From: Profundibacter amoris | GTDB taxonomy: Bacteria; Pseudomonadota; Alphaproteobacteria; Rhodobacterales; Rhodobacteraceae | NCBI RefSeq assembly: GCF_003544895.1 | Contig: NZ_CP032125.1 | Location: forward strand, 3,362,001-3,426,000 | Direction of reading: 5' to 3' | Length of the DNA: 64,000 nucleotides | Shown here: piece after piece, positions 17,044 through 25,711 of the stretch | Numbering within the stretch: position 1 is the stretch's first letter | Layout: the number at the start of each line of letters is the position of its first letter | Position numbers and translations under genes: made by a program | Notes under the pieces: model-generated | What the model was told of the DNA's origin: nothing | The model's database searches: none | The model's input: the letters and a program-made list of their open reading frames with translations, nothing else

Positions 17044-18627
17044 TTGAAAACTTATTTGAACACAGGCCGTAAGCGCACTTTGCGCATGGCTGCTCTCACC
17101 ACATCATTGCTGCTTTCAAGCGTTGCCTTTGCCGGCGAGGTTACTCTGAAATCTGCCGATGGTACTGTCGACCTGAAAGGTGATCTTGTTGAATTCAAGG
17201 ATGACAACTACGTCATTCGCACCGCATTGGGCGAATTGGCCATATCATCCAGCCGCGTCCGCTGTGAAGGCGCTTCGTGCCCAACGTTTGATACTGCGGT
17301 AACAGATGTACATTTCTACGGTTCAGAAGCCGTGGGCCTTGGGGTTATGCCACTTCTTCTTAGTGGGTATGCCGCCAATATGAATGCCGAAATCAAAATC
17401 ACCGAAACCCAGAACGAAGATGAAACTCTGGCAAACCTTGTTGCGGACAACGGATTTGGTGACGAGATCGGTTCGTTCCTGGTAACTTCCACATCTTCTG
17501 GCGATGCTTTTGACGCTTTGCTAAATGATGAAACTGGAATCGGTATGTCTTCCCGCCGGATCACACCGGCCGAAGCCCGCGCCCTTCGTGCGGCAGGCAA
17601 AGGCAATATGATCAGCATTGATCAGGAACATATCCTTGCCGTTGACAGTCTGGTTATTATTGTGAATCCGGACAATGGTGTCGAAACGGTCTCGATTGAA
17701 GACCTTAAGGGGATCTACTCGGGCGCAATCACCAACTGGAGCCAGTTGGGTGGCGCAGATCTGCCGATTCAGGTTGTTTCCCGCGCAGAAGGCACAGGGA
17801 CATACGAAGTTTTCCAGAACCGCGTATTTGGCAAAGATGCTCACTCGGCACCTGAAGGGGCAATTGTCGAAAATGATAGCAATAAGGTTGCCGCTTTTAT
17901 CAACGAAAACCCCGGTGCAATCGGTTATGTTGGCTATGCTTTCCAACGTGGCGCCAAGCCGCTTAACCTTGTCAACGAATGCGGGATCACTTCTTCGCCG
18001 GATCCATTCTCGGCTAAAACCGAAGAATACGCGCTCCAGCGTCGCATGTATCTGTATAACACAGAAAACCCTGCACCAAAGATTAACGACTTTATTTCTT
18101 ATGCAACTTCGGATGCCGCTGATGGCGTGATTTCCAAAGCCGGGTTTATCGATCTGGGGATTATCAGCCGGGAACAGGCTCTGGACAGCCCGCGCGCGGC
18201 TTCTCTTTTGAATGCCGATGTTGATGCATTCGAAGGCAATGTCATCCGTGAAATGCTGGCAGAGATGACCAAATATGACCGCCTGTCCACAACTTTCCGT
18301 TTCAACCTTGGTTCATCGCAACTGGATGAACGTGGTCTGATGGATATGGAGCGTCTGGCAAACTATCTGGCGGATCAGCCAAAAGGCACCCGTGTTGAAA
18401 TGGTAGGCTTCACCGACAACGTCGGTTCGTTCGAGGCAAACAAGAAACTAAGTCTGGGCCGCGCGCAGCAAGTTATTGCAAAGCTGCAAGAGGTTGGTGG
18501 CGACCGGGTTGCGAACATTGAATTCGAAGCCTCCGGTTTCGGTGAAATTTCGCCGACTGGCTGTAATAACTCTGAAGCTGGCCGTGGCGCCAACCGTCGG
18601 GTTGAAGTGTGGTTGGCCAAAAACTAA
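17044..18627 (+). CDS. Phosphate-binding-protein/OmpA fusion, periplasmic (copy 1)
   Basis: A 527-residue exported protein joining a PstS-like type 2 periplasmic binding domain to an OmpA-type peptidoglycan-binding domain. It starts at TTG 17044 with CAGGAGA upstream. A signal peptide ends near AFAGE (residue 31). A short conserved module follows (LKSADGTVDLKGDLVEF to SRVRCEGASCP), then the binding domain (about 85-375) with HFYGSEAVGLGVMPLLLSGY, ITNWSQLGG and SRAEGTGTYEVF. The OmpA domain (about 395-527) contains FRFNLGSSQLDERG, VEMVGFTDNVGSFEANKKLS and GANRRVEVWLAKN. It is probably a periplasmic ligand sensor tied to the cell wall rather than a transporter part, since no Pst permease is near. 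A paralogue is at 51786-53345. Confidence 0.88.
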   Translation: MKTYLNTGRKRTLRMAALTTSLLLSSVAFAGEVTLKSADGTVDLKGDLVEFKDDNYVIRTALGELAISSSRVRCEGASCPTFDTAVTDVHFYGSEAVGLGVMPLLLSGYAANMNAEIKITETQNEDETLANLVADNGFGDEIGSFLVTSTSSGDAFDALLNDETGIGMSSRRITPAEARALRAAGKGNMISIDQEHILAVDSLVIIVNPDNGVETVSIEDLKGIYSGAITNWSQLGGADLPIQVVSRAEGTGTYEVFQNRVFGKDAHSAPEGAIVENDSNKVAAFINENPGAIGYVGYAFQRGAKPLNLVNECGITSSPDPFSAKTEEYALQRRMYLYNTENPAPKINDFISYATSDAADGVISKAGFIDLGIISREQALDSPRAASLLNADVDAFEGNVIREMLAEMTKYDRLSTTFRFNLGSSQLDERGLMDMERLANYLADQPKGTRVEMVGFTDNVGSFEANKKLSLGRAQQVIAKLQEVGGDRVANIEFEASGFGEISPTGCNNSEAGRGANRRVEVWLAKN

Positions 18628-18697
18628 CGGCACAATCAGCTAAACAAGTTTTACCGAGTGACTGGAGCCTCATCCAGCCAGTACGAGGAATTGGATA

Positions 18698-19642
18698 ATG
18701 AAACTGACGAGTAACATAAGCGGATTGCGCACAGCCCTAAGGGCTGTGACGCTATCCACCTTCACCATATTAACTTTTGGACTACCCACATTTGAAGCAA
18801 AGGCTGAAACCGCCGCAATCAACAACACAAGCCATGATGATGGTGGCAACCAAAGGATAAACTACTCTGGCAAACTGCGTATGCTTAGCCAAAGAATGCC
18901 GGCCGCTGCTTGCGTTATAGCCTATTCTGGCAATTCCGAATCAGCCGTTCAAGCACTGGGCGCAGCCAGCGTCGAATTTGGAAAAATACTGATCTCTCTC
19001 AGAGATGGCAATCCAGATATGGGTATTATTGGAGCCGAAAAGAGGCGCAATACGCTAGCCAAACTTGATGAAATCAAGGTCCTGTGGGAGCCTTTCCACG
19101 CAGCAATCAATGATATTCTTGAAGGTAAGAACATTGATGCATCCATGAAGTATCTTTCAGAGAACAACATGGCACTATTGGGGGCGGCAAAGGCGTTGGT
19201 GACAGAAGAGTCCGCCGAGTATTCCAACCCCGCCGAATTAACTCAGGCTGACGCTCTTCTAATCGATTTTGCCGGTCGCCAGCGCATGTTGACCCAAAAA
19301 ATTGCCAAAGAGAGCTGCGGCGTCGAAACCGGTAATGCACCGCTGGGGTCAGTTGACGACATGAAATCGACGATTTCAATGTTTGAAATGACTCTGGGTG
19401 CGCTTCGGGATGGTATGCCTGCTGCCGGGGTCAAAGCCCCGCCAACCGATGAAATCCATAACAGTCTGGTCGCCGCGACCGAACACTGGACTGAAACCAA
19501 ATCACTTCTGGAAAGCATTGCTGGCAAAGGCTCGATCGGTAGCGAAAAGCAGGATCAGCTATTTGATTTGCTGACACAGGGGCTAAAAGAAATGAACGCG
19601 ATTACCGGCCTGTATACCGAGTATTCCAAATCGGCGAATTAA
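18698..19642 (+). CDS. Secreted protein with two PilJ-type sensor domains
   Basis: A 314-residue exported protein with a signal peptide (cleavage near EAKAE, residue 37) and two repeats of the domain found at the N-terminus of PilJ-type chemotaxis transducers. The first repeat carries INYSGKLRMLSQRM (about residues 54-67), the second DFAGRQRMLTQKIAKE (about 190-205); each is followed by a matching LRDG block (101 and 236). There is no HAMP, methyl-accepting or C-terminal membrane domain, so it would act as a free periplasmic sensor or binding partner. It follows the phosphate-binding/OmpA gene by 70 bases, probably in one operon, and ends in a strong terminator. Confidence 0.85.
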   Translation: MKLTSNISGLRTALRAVTLSTFTILTFGLPTFEAKAETAAINNTSHDDGGNQRINYSGKLRMLSQRMPAAACVIAYSGNSESAVQALGAASVEFGKILISLRDGNPDMGIIGAEKRRNTLAKLDEIKVLWEPFHAAINDILEGKNIDASMKYLSENNMALLGAAKALVTEESAEYSNPAELTQADALLIDFAGRQRMLTQKIAKESCGVETGNAPLGSVDDMKSTISMFEMTLGALRDGMPAAGVKAPPTDEIHNSLVAATEHWTETKSLLESIAGKGSIGSEKQDQLFDLLTQGLKEMNAITGLYTEYSKSAN

Positions 19643-19670
19643 GCCTGCCTTCATTGAAAGCATCAACCAG

Positions 19671-19704
19671 ACGCCCGGTTCACTTGATGGATCGGGCGTT
19701 TTTA
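19671..19704 (+). terminator. Rho-independent terminator after PilJ-domain gene
   Basis: ACGCCCG and CGGGCGT form a 7-bp stem with a 15-base loop, followed by a run of five T. It closes the 15.7-19.6 kb block. Confidence 0.85.
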
Positions 19705-19750
19705 TTTGTCCTGTATGGTCCTCCTCAGGGGTCGAGACGGCATATATATA

Positions 19751-19764
19751 GGTGGCATGCCACC
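19751..19764. promoter_or_regulatory. Perfect 14-bp palindrome upstream of nicotinate-cluster promoter
   Basis: GGTGGCATGCCACC is a perfect palindrome 24 bases upstream of the predicted -35 box. The position fits an activator or a looping repressor better than a simple blocking repressor. The MarR protein encoded in this cluster is a candidate ligand, by proximity only. Confidence 0.45.
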
Positions 19765-19788
19765 AAACCCACCCGTGCGTCACAGGAA

Positions 19789-19818
19789 TTGACAAACTCT
19801 TGCCCCTCCTCATATCAT
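19789..19818 (+). promoter_or_regulatory. Sigma-70-type promoter for the molybdenum hydroxylase operon
   Basis: TTGACA (19789-19794) and TATCAT (19813-19818) are separated by 18 bases. The expected start of transcription is about 40 bases before the GTG at 19865. Confidence 0.55.
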
Positions 19819-19864
19819 TCGTGCGCTAACAAAAATAAATCACCGCGCCAACAGGGGGCCATTC

Positions 19865-20680
19865 GTGACCTATTTCGCGCCCGAGACCTTGGACGATGCG
19901 CTTGCGCATCTGGACACCACCGCCATGTCGATTGTGGCGGGGGGGACGGATTTTTTTTCCTCGATGGGATCGGCGCCGCTGGTGATACTGGATGTCAGCC
20001 GGATCAGCGGTCTGCGCGGGGTTTCGCAGGATATTGCGAGTTGGCGCATTGGCGCCGCGACAACATGGACCGATGTTATCAATGCTGATCTGCCCGCCGC
20101 CTTTGACGGGCTGAAACAGGCCGCACGCGAGGTCGGATCACAGCAAATCCAGAACACGGGCACGGTTGCGGGCAATCTGGTCAATGCCTCGCCCGCCGCC
20201 GACGGTGTGCCGCCGTTGTTGACATTGGATGCGCAGGTGGAACTGGCCTCGGTGCGGGGTGCGCGGATTTTGCCATTGTCCGAATTCATCACCGGTGTGC
20301 GCCAGACCGCTTTGCAGGCGGGGGAAATGGTGACGGCCATTCTGATCCCGCCGCAGCCGGACCATGCCCGGGCGAGGTTCAGCAAACTGGGAAGCCGGAA
20401 ATATTTGGTGATTTCCACAGCGATGGTCGCTGCCGTGATTGCCCGCGACGCACAGGGGCGGATTGATCATGCCCGCGTGGCCGTCGGGGCCTGCTCGCCC
20501 GTGGCGCAACGCCTGCCTGTGCTGGAGGCCGACCTGATCGGCACCACCACAGATGTGCAAATCACTGCCGCCCATCTGTCCCCGCTTGCCCCGATCAATG
20601 ACGTGCGCGGCAGCGGTGAATACCGGCTGGACGCTGCTGCCGAACTGATCCGCCGCACCATATCGGGGGCCAGCGCATGA
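19865..20680 (+). CDS. FAD subunit of molybdenum hydroxylase (probable nicotinate dehydrogenase)
   Basis: A 271-residue FAD-binding subunit of the xanthine dehydrogenase/CO dehydrogenase family (CoxM/XdhB type), which passes electrons from the iron-sulfur centres to the acceptor. The FAD loop is seen as SIVAGGTDFFSSMG near residue 20, with a second FAD motif in QNTGTVAGNLVNASPAADGV near residue 97. The C-terminal domain contains KLGSRKYLVISTAMVAAVI. The start is GTG with AGGGGG upstream. Its TGA overlaps the ATG of the next gene by four bases. The assignment to nicotinate rests on the adjacent reductase and the enamidase, not on this subunit itself. Confidence 0.88.
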   Translation: MTYFAPETLDDALAHLDTTAMSIVAGGTDFFSSMGSAPLVILDVSRISGLRGVSQDIASWRIGAATTWTDVINADLPAAFDGLKQAAREVGSQQIQNTGTVAGNLVNASPAADGVPPLLTLDAQVELASVRGARILPLSEFITGVRQTALQAGEMVTAILIPPQPDHARARFSKLGSRKYLVISTAMVAAVIARDAQGRIDHARVAVGACSPVAQRLPVLEADLIGTTTDVQITAAHLSPLAPINDVRGSGEYRLDAAAELIRRTISGASA

Positions 20681-23397
20681 CCGATTTCACCCTGAACGGC
20701 AAACCCGTTTCCACCACCCCCGCCACCGGCGAACGCCTGTCCGAAACCCTGCGCGAAAGCCTTGGCGCGCGGGATGTGAAAATCGGCTGCAACGCGGGCG
20801 ATTGCGGCGCCTGCACCGTGCTGCTGGACGGCACCCCCGTTTGCGCCTGCCTGACCCCGACCCAACAGGCCGAGGGGCGGCAGGTGCATACCTTGACCGG
20901 CCTGCAAGGTGATGAAATCACCGCCCGTCTGCGCGACAGATTTCAGGATTTCGGCGCGGCCCAATGCGGCATCTGCACCCCCGGCATGATGGTCGCCGCC
21001 GTGGCCCTGCTGCGCGAAAATCCCGACCCGACCGAACAACAAGTGCAGAATGCGCTTGGTGGTGTGCTATGTCGCTGCACCGGCTATCGCAAGATTATCG
21101 AGGCCGTTCTAGCCGTTGCCAACCCCGCCCCTGCGCTGGTCGATGCCAAGGGCCACGCCGGCGCCGCCATCCGCCGTCTGGACGGGCAAGCCAAGGTCGA
21201 GGGTCGCGAGGCATTCGGCGATGACATCGCCCCCGCCGGCACGCTGGAAATCCTGATCATCCGTTCACCCTACCCACGCGCGACGTTTGAGCTGGGTGAT
21301 ATGGACGGATTTGTCGCTGCGCATGACGGGATAGAGGCCATTTTGACCGCCGCCGACATCCCCGGCCAGAACCGCTTTGGCGTGATCCCCGATTTCGCCG
21401 ACCAGTCCGTGTTCGCCGTGAACGAAACCCGTTTTCGTGGCGAAGCCGTGGCGGCCATCATCGCTACCCCCGATTTCATCCGCCGGTTTGATACCGGCGA
21501 TTTTCCGGTGACATGGAAGCAACTGGATGATGTCCAAACCTTTTATCAAGCGCTGGATGCCTCTGCCCCGCAACTGCACGCGGACCGCAAGGGCAACATC
21601 ATGTGCGGCGGCTTTGTAAAATGCGGTAATCCACAGGCAGCGCTGGACAATGCCGACATCACCGTTCAGGCCGATTTCACCACCAGCTTTGTCGAACACG
21701 CCTATATCGAACCCGAGGCCGGATTTGCGCAGATGGTCGATGGCCGCGTCGAAATCCACGCCTGCACCCAAGCCCCAATCATGGACCGCGACGCGCTGGA
21801 GATCATCCTTGCGATGGACGCCAGCCAGATCCGCATTGTCCCGACCGGCGTTGGCGGCGGCTTTGGCGCGAAGCTCGATTTGTCAGTGCAGCCCTATCTG
21901 GCACTGGCCACCCTGAAAACCGGCAAACCCGTGCGCCTGACCTACAGCCGCACGGAATCGATGCAATCCACCACCAAACGCCACCCCGCGCAGATCAGCC
22001 TGCAAATCGGGGCCAAGGCGGATGGCAAACTGTCAGGTTTCAATTTCTTCGGGTATTTCAACACCGGTGCCTATGCCAGCTGGGGGCCGACCGTGGCCAA
22101 CCGCGTGCCGGTTCATGCCTCGGGTCCCTACCGCATCGCCGATTACCGCGCCGAAACCCAGGCGGTGCACACCCATTGCCCGCCCTCTGGCGCGTTTCGC
22201 GGGTTCGGGGTGCCGCAATCGGCGGTGGCGCAGGAAACCCTGTTTGACGAACTGGCGGAGAAACTAGGCATGGACGCGCTGGAATTCCGCCTGAAAAACG
22301 CGCTGGATAATGGCGTGCCCACCGTCTGCGGGCAGGTGTTTGAACAGGGGGTCGGGATCAAATCCTGTCTTGAGGCTCTGCGTCCCGCTTGGGATTCCGA
22401 ACGCACCAAGGCCGCCGCCTTCAATGCCGAAAACGAAACCCTGAAGATGGGCGTTGGCCTTGCCGCCGGCTGGTATGGCTGTGGTAATACCTCGCTGCCC
22501 AACCCCTCGACCATAAAATCGGGCATCCGTGCGGATGGCACTGTGGTGCTGCATCAGGGCGCGATGGACATCGGCCAAGGGGCCAACACGGTGATCGCGC
22601 AAATCTTTGCCACCGCTTTGGGGGTGCCGGTGCAGCAAATCACCCTGATCGGACCGGATACGGATGTGACACCGGACGCGGGCAAAACCTCGGCCTCGCG
22701 CCAAACCTATGTGTCGGGCAACGCCGCGCGGCTGTCAGGGCAGGCCCTGCGCACGGCTATTCTGGCACAGGTCAACGCGGACAAAGCGGCGGCGCTGGCG
22801 TTTGGCGACGGGGTGATCACGGTGACCGATGGTAACCAGACCCACCGGATCGACCTGAGCCAACTGCCCATCAATTCCGAGGGCTACACTTTCCATGCCG
22901 AAGAAACCTACGACCCCCCGACCAAGCCGCTGGACGAAAACGGCCAAGGCATCCCCTATGCCCAGTTCGGCTATGCCGCGCATCTGGTGGTGGTGACGGT
23001 GGACACCGCATTAGGGCTGGTGAAGGCACAAAAATTCGTGGCGGCGCACGATGTGGGCCACGCCATCAACCCGATGCTGGTCGAAGGCCAAGTGCAGGGC
23101 GGCATCGCGCAGGGGCTGGGCATGGCATTGATGGAAGAATACCTGCCGGGGCGCACCGAGAACCTGCATGATTATCTGATCCCCACAATGGGCGACATGC
23201 CCCCCGTGGAAACCCTGATCATCGAGGCCCCCGATGCCCACGGCCCCTATGGTGCCAAGGGGTTGGGCGAACATGTGCTGATCCCCACAGCCCCCGCCAT
23301 CCTGAACGCCATTTATAACGCCTGTGGTGTGCGCATCCGCCATCTGCCCGCCACACCGGCACGGGTGCGCGCGGCCATTCTGGAGGCCGGCAAATGA
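20677..23397 (+). CDS. Fused 2Fe-2S/molybdopterin subunit of molybdenum hydroxylase (probable nicotinate dehydrogenase)
   Basis: A 906-residue fusion of the small iron-sulfur subunit and the large molybdenum subunit. The first 150 residues hold two 2Fe-2S domains: a plant-type cluster with GCNAGDCGACTVLLDG (about 37-52) and a helical one with CGICTPGMM and LCRCTGYRKI. The rest (from about 165) is the molybdopterin domain, with GVGGGFGAKLDL, SGAFRGFGVPQ and the C-terminal GAKGLGEHVLIPTAPA, whose Glu is the expected catalytic base. It would hydroxylate an N-heterocycle with water-derived oxygen. By context the reaction is nicotinate to 6-hydroxynicotinate. In E. barkeri the corresponding parts are separate polypeptides. 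No XdhC-type maturation gene is in the window. Confidence 0.88.
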   Translation: MTDFTLNGKPVSTTPATGERLSETLRESLGARDVKIGCNAGDCGACTVLLDGTPVCACLTPTQQAEGRQVHTLTGLQGDEITARLRDRFQDFGAAQCGICTPGMMVAAVALLRENPDPTEQQVQNALGGVLCRCTGYRKIIEAVLAVANPAPALVDAKGHAGAAIRRLDGQAKVEGREAFGDDIAPAGTLEILIIRSPYPRATFELGDMDGFVAAHDGIEAILTAADIPGQNRFGVIPDFADQSVFAVNETRFRGEAVAAIIATPDFIRRFDTGDFPVTWKQLDDVQTFYQALDASAPQLHADRKGNIMCGGFVKCGNPQAALDNADITVQADFTTSFVEHAYIEPEAGFAQMVDGRVEIHACTQAPIMDRDALEIILAMDASQIRIVPTGVGGGFGAKLDLSVQPYLALATLKTGKPVRLTYSRTESMQSTTKRHPAQISLQIGAKADGKLSGFNFFGYFNTGAYASWGPTVANRVPVHASGPYRIADYRAETQAVHTHCPPSGAFRGFGVPQSAVAQETLFDELAEKLGMDALEFRLKNALDNGVPTVCGQVFEQGVGIKSCLEALRPAWDSERTKAAAFNAENETLKMGVGLAAGWYGCGNTSLPNPSTIKSGIRADGTVVLHQGAMDIGQGANTVIAQIFATALGVPVQQITLIGPDTDVTPDAGKTSASRQTYVSGNAARLSGQALRTAILAQVNADKAAALAFGDGVITVTDGNQTHRIDLSQLPINSEGYTFHAEETYDPPTKPLDENGQGIPYAQFGYAAHLVVVTVDTALGLVKAQKFVAAHDVGHAINPMLVEGQVQGGIAQGLGMALMEEYLPGRTENLHDYLIPTMGDMPPVETLIIEAPDAHGPYGAKGLGEHVLIPTAPAILNAIYNACGVRIRHLPATPARVRAAILEAGK

Positions 23398-24860
23398 CCG
23401 CCAAACCCGAAAAAATCCGCTGCGATGCCTGCCCCGTGATGTGTTATATCGCCGACGGCAAAATCGGCGCTTGCGACCGTTACGCCAACCACGGCGGCGA
23501 TCTGGTGCGGCTGGACCCGCTGACAGTGCTGGAAACCAGCCCCGATAAACTGGTGCCCTTTATGAAAGACACCGGCGGTTCGGACTGGGACGGCGATCTG
23601 CTGCAATCGGAGAAATCGTTCATCACCGCCGTTGGGGCCGGCACCACCTACCCCGATTACAAACCCGCCCCTTTCATCGTTTCGCAGGAAGTCGAGGGCG
23701 TGGATATGGTCACCGTAGTGACCGAAGGCATCTTTTCCTACTGCGGCGTGAAGGTGAAAATCGACACCGACCGCCATATCGGATTTGAGCGCGAAGCGGT
23801 TCTGGTGGATGGCGAGCCGATCGGGCATGTGATGACGTCCGAATACGGCTCGAAAATGCTGTCTTTGGGCGGGGTCGATCACCTGACGGGTGGGTCAAAA
23901 AAAGAGGGTCGCGTGACCTGTGACGCCCTGCTGCGGCTGTGCAACCGCGAGCCGGTCGAGATGCAGATCGGTGACATTTCCCTTGTGGTGCAGGCGGGGC
24001 AGCCGCCGGTGATCAATGGCGCGCCGGAAAGGCTGATGCGGGTTGGCTGTGGCTCGGCCACCATTGGCATGTTTGCCAAACAATGGGTCGATCATGTGGA
24101 CGAAGTTGTGGTGGTCGATGACCACATCACCGGCGTTCTGTCGGAACATCAGGCGGGCAAGCTGCTGGATGTGCCGCCGACGGGCATCAAGATACTGGGG
24201 CGGCGTTCGACCCCCGGGCGCTATTTTCGGGTGGCGGAGCCGGGCACCGGCTGGGGCGGCACCGATATTGACGACCCGCTGACCATCCTTGGCCCGTTTA
24301 ACGCAAAAATCGCGTGGGAAGGGCTGCGCCTGTTGATGGTTTCAACCACCGGCGAGCAATACGCATATTTCATGCTGGACGCCGACCTGAAACCGCAACC
24401 CGCCGAAATTCCGCCCGCGCTGAAACTGTCGGCGGAACGGATCGCGGAAAATTGCGAACCCTCGCTGTGCTCGGTGCTGTTCATGGCTGGCGCTGGTGGA
24501 TCGCTGCGGGCGGGGGTCACCGAAAACCCTGTGCGCCTGACCAAATCGGTGAAGGATTCGCTGACCTATGTGTCCTGCGGCGGGGCCGAGGCCTATATCT
24601 GGCCCGGCGGCGGCATCACCGTGATGGTGGATGTGATGGAAATGCCGACGGGGTCTTTCGGCTATGTCCCCACGCCCGCCTTGGTCGCGCCGATCGAATT
24701 CACCCTGCGCAAATCCGATTACGCGGCGCTGGGTGGCCATATGGAGGAAATCCGCAGCACCGCCGATGTGCTGGCCGCCGACAACCGCACCCTTAGCCAT
24801 AACCAAAGCCAGCCGCATCCGCATGACCACCGGCATTATCGCTGGAAGGATGGGTCATGA
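23394..24860 (+). CDS. 6-hydroxynicotinate reductase
   Basis: A 488-residue protein matching the reductases annotated for conversion of 6-hydroxynicotinate to 1,4,5,6-tetrahydro-6-oxonicotinate, the ring-reducing step of the E. barkeri pathway. The N-terminus carries a Cys cluster (CDACPVMCYIADGKIGACDR, residues about 10-29) that fits iron-sulfur binding. Later blocks include VTEGIFSYCGVKVKIDTDRH, MRVGCGSATIGMFAKQW and TYVSCGGAEAYIWPGGG. The C-terminus is His-rich (HPHDHRHY). It overlaps both neighbours by four bases, so the operon is translationally coupled. The assignment is by recognition of the family and by the enamidase nearby; the electron donor is not evident. Confidence 0.82.
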   Translation: MTAKPEKIRCDACPVMCYIADGKIGACDRYANHGGDLVRLDPLTVLETSPDKLVPFMKDTGGSDWDGDLLQSEKSFITAVGAGTTYPDYKPAPFIVSQEVEGVDMVTVVTEGIFSYCGVKVKIDTDRHIGFEREAVLVDGEPIGHVMTSEYGSKMLSLGGVDHLTGGSKKEGRVTCDALLRLCNREPVEMQIGDISLVVQAGQPPVINGAPERLMRVGCGSATIGMFAKQWVDHVDEVVVVDDHITGVLSEHQAGKLLDVPPTGIKILGRRSTPGRYFRVAEPGTGWGGTDIDDPLTILGPFNAKIAWEGLRLLMVSTTGEQYAYFMLDADLKPQPAEIPPALKLSAERIAENCEPSLCSVLFMAGAGGSLRAGVTENPVRLTKSVKDSLTYVSCGGAEAYIWPGGGITVMVDVMEMPTGSFGYVPTPALVAPIEFTLRKSDYAALGGHMEEIRSTADVLAADNRTLSHNQSQPHPHDHRHYRWKDGS

Positions 24861-25711
24861 CAGGGGTTCAGGCAAGAATGCTGTCCGGCAACCGGCTGCA
24901 TTTACAGCACGGGCCGATTGATCTGGTGATCGGGGCGGATGGGGACCGTGCACGCGCCTTTGCCGCCGCGCGCAACCGTTTTGACACGATTTTGACTGAG
25001 TTAGTGACTGAATTGGACTGTTTACGCCGCCCCATGCACCCCAACACACCCGCCCCCTTAGGAGCAGTTGCCAATCGAATGCACGATGCCTCCCTGCCGT
25101 TCAGTGAAGCCTTCGTCACCCGCATGGCCGCTGTCGCCGGTGCCGTGGCAGACGAGGTATTGCAAGCTATGACTGACGCAACCGCCCTGCGCCGGGCCTA
25201 TGTGAACAACGGCGGCGATATTGCTCTGCATCTAACCAAAGGCGAACGGTTCACCATGGCAATGGCGGGGCTGGATGGCCGTGATCTGGGGCGGATCGAG
25301 ATCAGCCACAGTGACGGGATAGACGGCATCGCCACCAGTGGCCAAGGCGGACGCAGCCTGTCTTTCGGGATTGCTGAATCAGTCTCTATTCTCGCCAAAA
25401 ACGCCGCGACTGCCGATGTGGCCGCCACGCTGGTTGCCAACGCGTTGAACCTGCCGAATCACCCTGCCATCCACCGCACCCCCGCCCATGATCTGCATGA
25501 TGATACCGATCTGGGCGACCGGCCCGTTGTGACCCGCTGTGATCCGTTAAGCGCAACCGATATCGAAACCGCCCTGACCAACGGCACCTGCACCGCCCGC
25601 GCTATGCTCGATCAAAAACAAATCCACGCAGCTGCCCTGTTCCTTCAAGGGCAGAGCCGCACTCTTGGCCATCAATTCACGCCCCAACACAGGACCATTG
25701 CCCATGCCTGA
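24857..25711 (+). CDS. UPF0280 family protein
   Basis: A 284-residue protein of the UPF0280 family, whose members are distantly related to ApbE-type flavin transferases; their function is unproven. The start MTGVQARMLSGNRLHLQHGP is typical. Visible blocks are AVAGAVADEVLQAM, AYVNNGGDIALHL (the NNGGDIA motif is the family hallmark), GIATSGQGGRSLSFGIAESV and a C-terminal HDLHDDTDLGDRPVV. There is no signal peptide. It sits between the 6-hydroxynicotinate reductase (4-base overlap) and the first amino-acid-synthesis-family gene (8-base overlap), so a role in maturing a flavin- or iron-sulfur enzyme of the pathway, or in a side reaction, is possible; this is inference. Confidence 0.85.
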   Translation: MTGVQARMLSGNRLHLQHGPIDLVIGADGDRARAFAAARNRFDTILTELVTELDCLRRPMHPNTPAPLGAVANRMHDASLPFSEAFVTRMAAVAGAVADEVLQAMTDATALRRAYVNNGGDIALHLTKGERFTMAMAGLDGRDLGRIEISHSDGIDGIATSGQGGRSLSFGIAESVSILAKNAATADVAATLVANALNLPNHPAIHRTPAHDLHDDTDLGDRPVVTRCDPLSATDIETALTNGTCTARAMLDQKQIHAAALFLQGQSRTLGHQFTPQHRTIAHA

